Of a stretch of 64,000 nt of DNA, positions 35,390 through 44,173 are shown one piece after another (the first letter of the stretch is position 1; each line of letters opens with the position of its first letter). This DNA is from Moraxella sp035181385 (GTDB lineage: Bacteria > Pseudomonadota > Gammaproteobacteria > Pseudomonadales > Moraxellaceae), in the NCBI RefSeq assembly GCF_035181385.1, contig NZ_JAXCJK010000003.1, positions 124,001-188,000 on the forward strand, read 5' to 3'. The translations under genes and the position numbers were made by a program. Under the pieces are notes generated by a model. The model did not search any database, was not told the origin of the DNA, and was given only the letters and a program-made list of their open reading frames with translations.

Positions 35390-37165
35390 ATGAGTCAATT
35401 TGTTATCAACCTTATTTTTGTTGGCTTGTCATTTGCTTTGTACTTTGGCATTGCATGGTGGGCAAGAGCAGGTTCAACGGAAGAATTTTATGTTGCAGGG
35501 GGCGGTGTTCACCCTGTGGTCAATGGTATGGCAACAGGTGCTGACTGGATGAGTGCTGCGTCATTCATCTCTATGGCAGGTATGCTTGCCATGGGTGGTT
35601 ATGCGGCCTCTGCCTATCTGATGGGTTGGACAGGTGGTTTTGTATTACTTGCCTTGTTACTTGCCCCTTATCTAAGAAAATTCGGTAAATTTACCGTGCC
35701 TGACTTTATCGGCGACCGTTTTTATTCTAAGCCAGCTCGTCTGATTGCAGTTGTTTGTTTGATCCTTGCTTGTACCACTTATGTTATCGGTCAGATGACA
35801 GGTGCAGGGGTTGCTTTTTCTCGTTTCTTGGAAGTTGATAAAAATACAGGGCTTATCATCGCTGCGGTCGTTGTGTTATTTTACGCAGTCCTTGGTGGCA
35901 TGAAGGGCATTACCTATACTCAGGTTGCTCAATATGTGGTATTGATGATTGCTTATATCGTTCCTGCCATATTCATCTCACTAAACATTACTGGCAACCC
36001 AATCCCAGCTTTGGGTATGTTTGGCAATGATGTGGAAAGTGGTATGACCATGCTATCAAAACTTGATGCATTGGTTACCGATCTAGGTTTTGCTGCTTAT
36101 ACTGCTGATGTGCCAGATAAGCTAAATATGTTTTTGCTAACCCTATCGCTCATGATTGGTACAGCTGGTTTGCCTCATGTTATCATTCGTTTCTTCACAG
36201 TAAATAAAGTCTCTGATGCTCGTTCATCAGCAGGTTGGACATTGGTTTTTATTGCTTTACTATACACAACCGCTCCTGCGGTAGGTTCAATGGCTCGTAT
36301 GAACTTGGTTGAGACAGTTTATCCAAATGGCACGACTTCTGCACCTATTGACTATGAAGCGCGTCCAGAGTGGATGAAAAATTGGGAAGCCACAGGCTTG
36401 CTAAAATTTGAGGATAAAAACGCTGACGGTAAGATTGACTACTATAATGACAAATCGAAAGATGAAGCATTTGTAGCTGCCGCTGAAACTAAGGGTTTAA
36501 AAGGTAATGAGCTTGATGTCAATAACGACATTATGGTATTGGCCAACCCTGAAATTGCCAATCTGCCAGGTTGGGTTATTGGTCTGATTGCAGCAGGTGG
36601 TATTGCAGCAGCACTCTCAACAGCAGCAGGTTTATTACTTGCCATTTCATCAGCCATTTCGCATGATTTGATTAAAATGGTTATTAAGCCAGATATTTCA
36701 GATAAGGGAGAACTGAATGCTGCTCGTATTGCGATGGTGGTATCTATTGCGGTGGCGACTTGGCTTGGTATGAATCCACCGGGCTTTGCAGCACAGACGG
36801 TTGCTCTAGCGTTCGGTATTGCTGGTTCATCGCTATTCCCTGTGTTGATGATGGGTATTTTCTCAAAACGCATCAATGACAAGGGTGCGGTTGCAGGTAT
36901 GCTATCAGGTTTGATTGTTACTTGTGTGTACATATTCTTGTTCAAAGGCTGGTTCTTTATTCCAGGCACAAACTCTCTACCTGATGATGCATCAGGCTGG
37001 ATTATGGGCATTAACCCACTGGGCTTTGGACCAATTGGTGCTTTGATTAACTTTGTGGTTGCATTTGCAGTATCTTATATGACTGCACCACCACCAAAAG
37101 AAATCCAAGACCTTGTGGAAAGTGTCCGCTATCCAAAAGGTGCAGGCGCAGCGATTGACCATTGA
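35390..37165 (+). CDS. Solute:sodium symporter, acetate permease-like (VC_2705 family)
   Basis: A 591-residue inner-membrane transporter with about 13 helices, beginning NLIFVGLSFALYFGIAWWARAGSTEEFYVAGGGVHPVVNGMATGADWMSAASF, the sodium:solute symporter hallmark. A hydrophilic loop (about residues 310-380) carries DKNADGKIDYYND, an EF-hand-like calcium loop typical of this branch. Partnering with the DUF4212 subunit supports acetate, propionate or similar carboxylate uptake. The nearby ackA-pta and prp genes fit that role, but the substrate is inference. Confidence 0.88.
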   Translation: MSQFVINLIFVGLSFALYFGIAWWARAGSTEEFYVAGGGVHPVVNGMATGADWMSAASFISMAGMLAMGGYAASAYLMGWTGGFVLLALLLAPYLRKFGKFTVPDFIGDRFYSKPARLIAVVCLILACTTYVIGQMTGAGVAFSRFLEVDKNTGLIIAAVVVLFYAVLGGMKGITYTQVAQYVVLMIAYIVPAIFISLNITGNPIPALGMFGNDVESGMTMLSKLDALVTDLGFAAYTADVPDKLNMFLLTLSLMIGTAGLPHVIIRFFTVNKVSDARSSAGWTLVFIALLYTTAPAVGSMARMNLVETVYPNGTTSAPIDYEARPEWMKNWEATGLLKFEDKNADGKIDYYNDKSKDEAFVAAAETKGLKGNELDVNNDIMVLANPEIANLPGWVIGLIAAGGIAAALSTAAGLLLAISSAISHDLIKMVIKPDISDKGELNAARIAMVVSIAVATWLGMNPPGFAAQTVALAFGIAGSSLFPVLMMGIFSKRINDKGAVAGMLSGLIVTCVYIFLFKGWFFIPGTNSLPDDASGWIMGINPLGFGPIGALINFVVAFAVSYMTAPPPKEIQDLVESVRYPKGAGAAIDH

Positions 37166-37188
37166 TTGGCTCGCAAAACCTAATAAAA

Positions 37189-37219
37189 AAATGCAGGTCT
37201 TAAAAGACTTGCATTTTTT
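37189..37219 (+). terminator. Rho-independent terminator of the symporter operon
   Basis: A 12-bp stem (AAATGCAGGTCT with AGACTTGCATTT, one G-U pair) with a four-base loop is followed by T, 24 bases after the stop. Confidence 0.85.
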
Positions 37220-37405
37220 ATTTAATATTAATAAAACCATGATAATAAAAGAAATTTTTATTAAAAATAAGTTGAATGACATCAAATTTTGCTACTCAAT
37301 TAATCATCTTTGTGCTATAGTGAAAGTGGTTTTTGAGTTGTCTGCTTGATTGAGCGATACCAAATTATGATATCTGTTAGTTGCATTTTACTTTAAGGAA
37401 AAAAG

Positions 37406-37876
37406 ATGTTTTGGGAATTGATTGCAACCATTTTATCAGGGTTTATGGCGGCGGGTGTTGCATTGTCATTAAGACTTGTGATAAAAAAACTGCCTCGCTG
37501 GATAGTACCTGCGGCAGCAGGACTTGGTATGTTGGGGTTTCAGATTTTTAGTGAATATATCTGGTTTGATCACACCAAATCACGCCTGCCAAAGAATGCA
37601 TTTGTCGTAGCAACGCACAGTGAGCCTGCATTTTATAAGCCGTGGTCGTATCTAAAAGCACCAACTTTTAAATTTGTGGTGGCTGAGAAACCATCTCATG
37701 AAATGAATCAAAGCATCAAAAAGGTTAATTTGTACTTTTTTGAAAGACGCATGGCCACGCAACATACTCAGATTTTGGTGGATTGTGAAAATGGCGTGCA
37801 GTCAGACTTTTCCCAAAACCCAAATTGGGGCAAGGTGGTGATGACTGATGATATTGTCAAAGTGGCGTGCGATTGA
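37406..37876 (+). CDS. Uncharacterised membrane-anchored protein
   Basis: A 156-residue protein with an N-terminal pair of hydrophobic segments (ELIATILSGFMAAGVALSL, then WIVPAAAGLGMLGFQIF) and a soluble C-terminal domain of about 100 residues ending in Asp. AAGGAAAAAAG precedes the ATG. I do not recognise a family. It stands alone between the symporter terminator and tsaD. Confidence 0.6.
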   Translation: MFWELIATILSGFMAAGVALSLRLVIKKLPRWIVPAAAGLGMLGFQIFSEYIWFDHTKSRLPKNAFVVATHSEPAFYKPWSYLKAPTFKFVVAEKPSHEMNQSIKKVNLYFFERRMATQHTQILVDCENGVQSDFSQNPNWGKVVMTDDIVKVACD

Positions 37877-37930
37877 TTTTAATTGATAATGATTCACTTG
37901 TGGTCATTTAAAAAGTTAAAGAAAAAAGTG

Positions 37931-37957
37931 AAAAGCTGTCCTAGATGGCTTTTTCTC
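37931..37957 (+). terminator. Weak hairpin terminator before tsaD
   Basis: AAAAGCTGT and ATGGCTTTT form a 9-bp stem with two G-U pairs and a five-base loop, ending in four T. Confidence 0.4.
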
Positions 37958-37979
37958 GTCTAAGCGATGTGCCAAAATG

Positions 37980-37988
37980 TGCTATAAT
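37980..37988 (+). promoter_or_regulatory. Extended -10 promoter element of tsaD
   Basis: TGC-TATAAT, 34 bases before the start codon, sits in the string GTGCTATAATGGTTAAA. Nearly the same 17 bases precede the DUF4298 gene at 11806-11822. Confidence 0.65.
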
Positions 37989-38022
37989 GGTTAAATTTTA
38001 GAATTGTTATCAAGTGGAAATC

Positions 38023-39072
38023 ATGAAAGTTTTAGGTTTGGAAACTTCTTGCGATGAGACGGGTCTTGCTATTTATGACAGTAAGATGAATGATGGTCAA
38101 GGTGGTGTGCTTGCCCAAGTGTTGTATAGTCAAATTGAGTTGCACGCTGTTTATGGTGGTGTTGTACCTGAGTTGGCAAGCCGAGACCATATTCGTAAGC
38201 TTGTGCCATTGTTAAATGAGTTGCTAGATAAGGCGAATCTGAATAAAACAAGCATTGATGCTGTTGCCTATACTAAAGGGCCTGGGCTGATTGGGGCATT
38301 AATGACGGGGGCGTTGTTTGGTCGAACACTTGCTTATGCTCTTGATATACCAGCTGTTGGCGTGCATCATATGGAGGGGCATCTGCTGGCTCCGATGATT
38401 GAGAATAAGGACATTAAATTCCCTTTTGTCTGTTTGCTTGTGTCTGGTGGTCATACCATGCTTGTACGAGCAGATGGTGTGGGGCAATACACGATACTTG
38501 GTGAAAGTATTGATGATGCGGTGGGTGAGTGCTTTGACAAAACTGCCAAAATGCTCAACCTTCCTTATCCAGGTGGGCCAAATGTGGAACGCTTGGCCAA
38601 AGGGGGTAATCCTAAGGCCTATGAGTTGCCACGCCCTATGATTGGCAAAGGGTTGGATTTTAGTTTTAGTGGCATGAAAACAGCAGTGCACAATCTCATC
38701 AAAGATACTAAGGGTTCGGACGATGATGCTGGCATACGCTCTGACATTGCCAGTAGCTTTCAGTATGCGGTGGTGGATACATTGGTTAAAAAATGCACAA
38801 AAGCACTTAAAGAGACTGGACTAAAAACGCTCATCATTGCTGGTGGAGTTTCTGCCAACCAAACCTTACGCACTGAGTTGGAAAAATCTCTTGCCAAAAT
38901 AGGAGCTGTTGTTCATTATGCCCCCTTGCACTTATGCACTGATAATGGAGCAATGATAGCCTATGCTGGCTACCGTCGTCTAAGTATGGGGCAGACAGAT
39001 GGTTTGTCTGTGGCTTGTGTGCCAAGATGGAATATGCAAACGCTTGATGTTCACGCATCAATCAGCCGATGA
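38023..39072 (+). CDS. tsaD: tRNA threonylcarbamoyltransferase TsaD
   Basis: A 349-residue ASKHA-fold enzyme that transfers threonylcarbamoyl to A37 of ANN-decoding tRNAs. The ATG at 38023 starts MKVLGLETSCDETGLAIYD. The metal-binding HMEGHLLAP motif, SGGHTMLV, GEsIDDAVGECFDK and the late IIAGGVSANQTLR and CTDNGAMIAYAG are all present. An in-frame GTG nine bases upstream is less likely. Confidence 0.97.
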   Translation: MKVLGLETSCDETGLAIYDSKMNDGQGGVLAQVLYSQIELHAVYGGVVPELASRDHIRKLVPLLNELLDKANLNKTSIDAVAYTKGPGLIGALMTGALFGRTLAYALDIPAVGVHHMEGHLLAPMIENKDIKFPFVCLLVSGGHTMLVRADGVGQYTILGESIDDAVGECFDKTAKMLNLPYPGGPNVERLAKGGNPKAYELPRPMIGKGLDFSFSGMKTAVHNLIKDTKGSDDDAGIRSDIASSFQYAVVDTLVKKCTKALKETGLKTLIIAGGVSANQTLRTELEKSLAKIGAVVHYAPLHLCTDNGAMIAYAGYRRLSMGQTDGLSVACVPRWNMQTLDVHASISR

Positions 39073-39372
39073 TAAGACTAAGGGGTATGGGTGCAAGCTT
39101 ATACCAATGCCATCTTGCGATGACCTGCGATACATTTTATTTGTCGTATATTAAATTTTGACCAAAAAAGTTAATGCCATTTATCTTTATCCGCCATAAA
39201 CAGTTTTGGGTAATCGATAGGCTTTAAGCAATAGGCTTTAAAGCATACTGACCGTCCTATCATTTGTGTGAATCATCTTAATCATACAGAATCCTTGTGG
39301 GCAAATACATCTTGCATGACGAGGTGTATTTTGAGAAAATAAAATGATTTTAACTTAAAAAAGAGCTTTGTC
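39073..39372. other. Intergenic region between tsaD and the C13 peptidase gene
   Basis: About 300 bases without a gene. It contains a short tandem duplication, ATAGGCTTTAA followed by GCA and ATAGGCTTTAA again (near 39220-39243). No terminator of tsaD with a T-run was seen. Confidence 0.45.
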
Positions 39373-40818
39373 TTGTCGTTATCATCTCTAAAAATTGAAT
39401 CCTTACCTAAATTTTCTGCAAATTTACTTTCTAATATCCATGCTGCTTTGCATATGTTGGTTGGCAGTGTTCGTGCGTTTGCATTGGTGCGGCCAACTTT
39501 TGCACAGTTTGCGGTGTTGCTGTTGGCGGCGTTAGGAGCTAATATTTTATTTGGCTTTTTGGCGGTCAGTGACAGAAGTTATTTTAATGAACAGGGTTTG
39601 ATTAGCTATTTGGTCTGGCCAGTGATTATTTTGGTTGTGGGCATCATTTTGGCCAGACGCACAATGAATTATTCGCTAATTTTTGTGCCTGTGGTGTTGT
39701 GGCTGACAGCTGATACCATGCTGGTATTATCACAAAGTGGCATTCAGTTTTTAGACATCAAAGGCTGGTTGCCATCAATTTTGTACGGTTTTTTACCTAA
39801 TCTGTTTACTTTTTTATTTGTGTGGCAGACGGCATCTTTGTTGTGGATTTTTGCCAAAAAGTTACGCTGGGTGTGGTGGGAGCGTCTATTGATGCTAGCT
39901 GGCGCGGTGGCACTGCTTGTTGTTTGGCAAAAAAATGTTGTTAATCAGCCGATTTTTAAGGTAGAAAATGTTGCACCAACCTTAAATGAGCGTCAGTTTC
40001 ATGAGCAACACACCCTGCTTAATAAAGGCTTATCCGATATTGCTAAGGGTGTCAAGGGTAAAAATGAATGGTATTTTGTTGGCGTGGCAGGTTATGCTGA
40101 GCAAGATGTATTTGCCAGTGAAATTGAGCAGGCAAATCAGCTGTTTGATGTGCGATTTGGTATGAAAAATCGCTCAATAGCCCTTATTAATAATCACCAT
40201 ACTTGGGAAGAATATCCAATTGCATCTCGTACAAGTCTTGCTCAGACACTAAAAGAAATTGGCACCAAAATGAATGCAGATGAAGATGTGCTGTTCTTGA
40301 CGCTCAGCTCGCATGGAGCAGTTGATGAATCTGGCAGTATTTTGGGCGATTTGGTGATGACCAATCCGCCTTTGACACTAGATGTGATTGACCCTGTATG
40401 GTTGCGTGGTGCACTTGATGCATCGGGGATTCGCTGGCGTGTGATTGTGATTTCATCATGCTATTCAGGGTCGTTTATTCCAGCTTTGTCAAGTCCGACA
40501 ACCGTCATCATCACTGCCAGTCGTGCCGATCGTGCATCCTTTGGGTGTAGCAATGATGCGGACATGACCTATTTTGGGCGTGCATTTTTTGCTGAGAGTC
40601 TGCGTGAACAAAATACGCTGATTGATGCATTTAAACAAACGCGTCGTCGTGTCAGTGAGCGTGAGGCACTGATGGGTTTTGAGCCCTCTGAGCCACAGAT
40701 GGTGGTAGGTGCAATGATGCAAATGGTACTGCCTGAGTTTGAAAAAGTACTTTTTGATCATACCAATAACCCTAGTATCCAACTGCCTAAATTTACCGAA
40801 AGTGAAGGGCTAAGATGA
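39373..40818 (+). CDS. Membrane-bound C13 (legumain/caspase-like) peptidase family protein
   Basis: A 481-residue protein. Residues about 55-195 hold four to five transmembrane helices. The C-terminal half is a C13-type cysteine peptidase domain with the dyad His314 (LSSHGA) and Cys363 (ISSCYSG), each after a hydrophobic strand as in legumain and gingipain folds, followed by TASRADRASFGC. The translation start is a TTG at 39373; no ATG lies before the first helix and the ribosome binding site is weak. The peptidase part probably faces the periplasm or cytoplasm next to the membrane; topology is not settled. Substrate is unknown. Confidence 0.8.
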   Translation: MSLSSLKIESLPKFSANLLSNIHAALHMLVGSVRAFALVRPTFAQFAVLLLAALGANILFGFLAVSDRSYFNEQGLISYLVWPVIILVVGIILARRTMNYSLIFVPVVLWLTADTMLVLSQSGIQFLDIKGWLPSILYGFLPNLFTFLFVWQTASLLWIFAKKLRWVWWERLLMLAGAVALLVVWQKNVVNQPIFKVENVAPTLNERQFHEQHTLLNKGLSDIAKGVKGKNEWYFVGVAGYAEQDVFASEIEQANQLFDVRFGMKNRSIALINNHHTWEEYPIASRTSLAQTLKEIGTKMNADEDVLFLTLSSHGAVDESGSILGDLVMTNPPLTLDVIDPVWLRGALDASGIRWRVIVISSCYSGSFIPALSSPTTVIITASRADRASFGCSNDADMTYFGRAFFAESLREQNTLIDAFKQTRRRVSEREALMGFEPSEPQMVVGAMMQMVLPEFEKVLFDHTNNPSIQLPKFTESEGLR

Positions 40819-40942
40819 TTTTTTGGCTTAAAGTCAAAAGTTCATTATTGGCTATTTTTTAATCTATCACAAGACAAAAAGCCCTTCAAAGCCTGTGGAT
40901 ATATCTGTAAAAACTGATTGATGAGCATTGATATATCATAAT

Positions 40943-40962
40943 TTTTAATATATATATTAAAA
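40943..40962. promoter_or_regulatory. AT-only palindrome upstream of gdhA
   Basis: A perfect 20-base palindrome, TTTTAATATATATATTAAAA, lies just ahead of the -35. It may serve as UP-element-like or regulator DNA, or be chance in A/T-rich sequence. Confidence 0.35.
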
Positions 40963-40976
40963 TTTTTGAATAATAT

Positions 40977-41005
40977 TTGCAATTTGTCATGGTTTTTATT
41001 ATATT
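40977..41005 (+). promoter_or_regulatory. Probable promoter of gdhA
   Basis: TTGCAA and TATATT are separated by 17 bases and end 95 bases before the gdhA start. Confidence 0.45.
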
Positions 41006-41100
41006 ATGTTTGGCGATAGACATATCAGTCAAAATAATCAATCAAAGTAGCTGACTGCATTTTGCAGTCAACCCAACTACTCTTAATAAGGAAACTCGTC

Positions 41101-42441
41101 ATGACCATCAAAACAGCCATCGAAAAAGTTGAAAAAAATTATGCTCACCAACCAGAATTCATTCAAGCAGTGAAAGAGGTTGCCATGACCATCGAGCAGG
41201 TCTATGCTGATAATCCAAAGTTTGAAGCACTTCAAGTTTTTGAGCGTCTGTGTGAGCCTGACCGCATCATTTCTTTTCGAGTAAATTGGGAAAACGACAA
41301 AGGTGAGGTGCAGGTGAATCGTGGCTGGCGTGTACAGTTTAGCAATGCCATTGGTCCATATAAAGGCGGTATCCGCTTTCATCCGACTGTTACTGAAGGC
41401 ACTTTGAAGTTTTTGGGTTTTGAGCAGATTTTCAAAAATGCTTTAACAGGTTTGCCGATGGGCGGTGCTAAGGGTGGATCGGATTTTGATCCTAAGGGTA
41501 AATCAGAAGCTGAAATCCGTCGTTTTTGCTACGCCTTCATGCGTGAATTGCACAAAAATATCGGCAAGGATATGGATGTGCCAGCGGGTGATATCGGTGT
41601 GGGCGGTCGTGAAGTGAACTATATGTTTGCGATGTACAAAAACCTAACTCGTGAGTTTGAGGGTGTGTTGACTGGCAAGGGTGTAGGTCATGGCGGTTCT
41701 TTGATTCGTACCGAAGCAACAGGCTATGGCTTGGTATACTTCCTTGACAATATGCTAAAAGTCAACAATGAAACCTTAGAAGGCAAAACAGTGCTAATCT
41801 CAGGTGCAGGTAATGTGGCACAGTACGCTGCTGAAAAATGCCTACATTTGGGTGGCAAGGTCATTACTTTTTCTGATTCAAAAGGTACTTTGGTGGACAA
41901 AGATGGCTTTACCCAAGAAAAGATTGACTGGGTGAAATCAGCCAAGCAAGATGGTAAGGCATTGGCCGACTATGTGGCGGAGTTTGGTGGAGAGTGGCTG
42001 GCAGACCAAAAACCATGGCAGTTTGATGCTGATGTGGCATTGCCTTGTGCTACCCAAAACGAAGTGGACGCAGACAATGCTAAGGCTTTGGTTAAACATG
42101 GCATCAAGTATATTGGCGAGGGTGCTAATATGCCATTGACAGCTGAGGCCATTGATGTGGTGCGTGATAATGGCATCGCCTATGCACCGGGCAAAGCTGC
42201 TAACGCTGGCGGTGTGGCAGTTTCGGGCTTGGAGATGAGTCAAAACAGCGTGCGTCAATATAAGAGCTTTGAAGAGCTTGATGAAAAACTACAAAGTATC
42301 ATGAAAAACATTCATGATAATTCACTAGAGGCTGCCAAAAAATATGGCACAACCAAAGGTGCGGTAGATTATATGACTGGTGCGAATGTCGCAGGCTTTA
42401 CTCAGGTGGCGAATGCACTTGTGGCATATGGCTACTTGTAA
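41101..42441 (+). CDS. gdhA: NADP-specific glutamate dehydrogenase GdhA
   Basis: A 446-residue hexameric enzyme that assimilates ammonium onto 2-oxoglutarate. The ATG at 41101 follows AAGGAAACTCG and was preferred to an upstream codon. The substrate site is in IGPYKGGIRFHP and LTGLPMGGAKGGSDFDPKGKS with the catalytic Lys; the Rossmann loop is SGAGNVAQYA. The length and the NRGWRVQFSNAIGPYKGG segment are those of the 450-residue NADP class. Confidence 0.96.
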   Translation: MTIKTAIEKVEKNYAHQPEFIQAVKEVAMTIEQVYADNPKFEALQVFERLCEPDRIISFRVNWENDKGEVQVNRGWRVQFSNAIGPYKGGIRFHPTVTEGTLKFLGFEQIFKNALTGLPMGGAKGGSDFDPKGKSEAEIRRFCYAFMRELHKNIGKDMDVPAGDIGVGGREVNYMFAMYKNLTREFEGVLTGKGVGHGGSLIRTEATGYGLVYFLDNMLKVNNETLEGKTVLISGAGNVAQYAAEKCLHLGGKVITFSDSKGTLVDKDGFTQEKIDWVKSAKQDGKALADYVAEFGGEWLADQKPWQFDADVALPCATQNEVDADNAKALVKHGIKYIGEGANMPLTAEAIDVVRDNGIAYAPGKAANAGGVAVSGLEMSQNSVRQYKSFEELDEKLQSIMKNIHDNSLEAAKKYGTTKGAVDYMTGANVAGFTQVANALVAYGYL

Positions 42442-42492
42442 TGAAAATTGCTTAACTCTTAAATATGGCATTTAAGTGTCTTATTTGATAAC

Positions 42493-42519
42493 AATCCGTC
42501 CTTATGGGCGGATTTTTTT
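42493..42519 (+). terminator. Rho-independent terminator of gdhA
   Basis: A 9-bp stem (AATCCGTCC with GGGCGGATT, one G-U pair) with a four-base loop is followed by seven T. Confidence 0.85.
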
Positions 42520-42717
42520 GGTAGATGCTTGGTAATTTTATCGTGCTAAGATTAGATTTGGACTGATTTGCCTTGCTGTCTGTATCATGTTAAGGTGGTT
42601 TTTGGGTGGTGTGCGTTTACACCATCTATTGGAAAGGTTATAATGTACACTGCCGTTAAGCATTGTCATAAAATTCACAAAGTTTGGTATCCACATACTT
42701 ATTCATAGAGAACCACC

Positions 42718-44112
42718 ATGAGCCACAGCAATTTTTTGGTAGATGTCGCCAAGATACTCACCGACAACCAAATCAAAACCGATGCAGATAGCCTGATGAA
42801 TTGGGGAAAAGATTGGACAAAGCACTTTACGCCCAATGCTACTGCCATATTATTTCCAAAAACGACCGAAGAAGTCGCCCAAATTGTCAAACTTGCCAAT
42901 GCTCATCATGTCTGTTTGGTGCCAAGTGGTGGGCGTACTGGTTTGTCAGCTGGGGCGGTAGCAAGCAATGGTGAGGTGGTCATTAGTCTGGATAAAATGA
43001 ATGCGATTGGGGTGTTTTATGAAGCTGACCGTATGGTGGAAGTAGAAGCTGGCGTGGTTACCAAAGCGTTGCAAGATTTTGCTGAGAGTAAAAACTTATA
43101 CTATGCGGTAGATTTTGCATCAAGTGGTTCTAGCCAAATTGGTGGCAATATTGGTACAAATGCAGGCGGTATCAAAGTGATTCGCTACGGCATGACAAGA
43201 AACCAAATTTTGGGTCTTACGGTAGTTACTGGCAAGGGCGATATTTTGGAGCTTAATGGCGGTATGCTAAAAAATGCTACTGGCTATGACTTTCGTCATC
43301 TATTTATTGCTGCAGAAGGTACGCTTGGCATTGTTACTAAGGCGTTGATTAGGCTGGAAAAGCAACCTGTAAACTTGACGGCCATGGTGTTGGGTGTGCC
43401 TGATTTTGATTCGGTGGTAAGATTGCTTGACAGGTTTGGTGGGGCGTTAAGCCTAACTGCTTTTGAGTTTTTTGACAGTGTGGCGATTGATAAGGTGTTG
43501 TCGGCAGGTCATGCCAAAGAGCCGTTTGAAAGTCGCACACCTTTTTATGTTTTGCTTGAATTTGAGGCAATCAGCGATGGCGTACTAGATACCGCCATGA
43601 GTGTTTTTGAGGCGTGTATGCAAGATGGCTTGATTGAAGATGGTGTGATGAGTCAAAGTGTCTCACAGTTGCAAGAGCTTTGGAAACTGCGTGAGAGTAT
43701 TTCAGAGACAATCTCGGCATTTACGCCATACAAAAACGATGTTTCGGTGTTGATTACACATTTGGGTGATTTTATTCACGACATTCAGGCAGTTGTTAAG
43801 GACAGCTATCCAGATTTTGAGATTTGCTGGTTTGGGCATATTGGTGATGGCAATCTGCATCTCAATATCTTAAAGCCTGACGATTTAAGCAAAGAAGACT
43901 TTTTTGCTAAATGCCAAACAGTCAATCAGTATGTTTTTGAGGCAGTGAAAAAATACAAAGGATCAATCTCTGCTGAACATGGCGTTGGCATGACCAAAAA
44001 GCCCTATTTAGATTATACTCGCTCGTCTGTTGAAATAGAATATATGAAAGCTATTAAGGCGGTATTTGACCCTAATGCAATCATGAATAGAGGCAAGATT
44101 TTTGATGTGTGA
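42718..44112 (+). CDS. FAD-linked oxidase, probable D-2-hydroxyglutarate dehydrogenase
   Basis: A 464-residue flavoprotein of the GlcD/D-lactate dehydrogenase family. The FAD domain has VPSGGRTGLSAGAV and SSGSSQIGGNIGTNAGGIKVIRYG. The C-terminal domain has WFGHIGDGNLHLN and ISAEHGVGMTKK with the metal-binding histidines. Sequence character is nearest to D-2-hydroxyglutarate dehydrogenases, which remove the by-product of SerA; serB lies in the same window but not next to it. D-lactate or glycolate as substrate cannot be ruled out. Confidence 0.85.
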   Translation: MSHSNFLVDVAKILTDNQIKTDADSLMNWGKDWTKHFTPNATAILFPKTTEEVAQIVKLANAHHVCLVPSGGRTGLSAGAVASNGEVVISLDKMNAIGVFYEADRMVEVEAGVVTKALQDFAESKNLYYAVDFASSGSSQIGGNIGTNAGGIKVIRYGMTRNQILGLTVVTGKGDILELNGGMLKNATGYDFRHLFIAAEGTLGIVTKALIRLEKQPVNLTAMVLGVPDFDSVVRLLDRFGGALSLTAFEFFDSVAIDKVLSAGHAKEPFESRTPFYVLLEFEAISDGVLDTAMSVFEACMQDGLIEDGVMSQSVSQLQELWKLRESISETISAFTPYKNDVSVLITHLGDFIHDIQAVVKDSYPDFEICWFGHIGDGNLHLNILKPDDLSKEDFFAKCQTVNQYVFEAVKKYKGSISAEHGVGMTKKPYLDYTRSSVEIEYMKAIKAVFDPNAIMNRGKIFDV

Positions 44113-44124
44113 TGATTGATTGCT

Positions 44125-44156
44125 AAAAAAATGAAGCACTCTTTTGAGTGCTTCAT
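44125..44156 (-). terminator. Terminator of the SafE-like gene
   Basis: An 11-bp perfect stem (ATGAAGCACTC with GAGTGCTTCAT) and four-base loop are followed on the - strand by six T. On the + strand the tail is weaker (TTCTAT), but it may also serve the convergent flavoprotein gene. Confidence 0.8.
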
Positions 44157-44173
44157 TCTATTGATGCTGTTAA

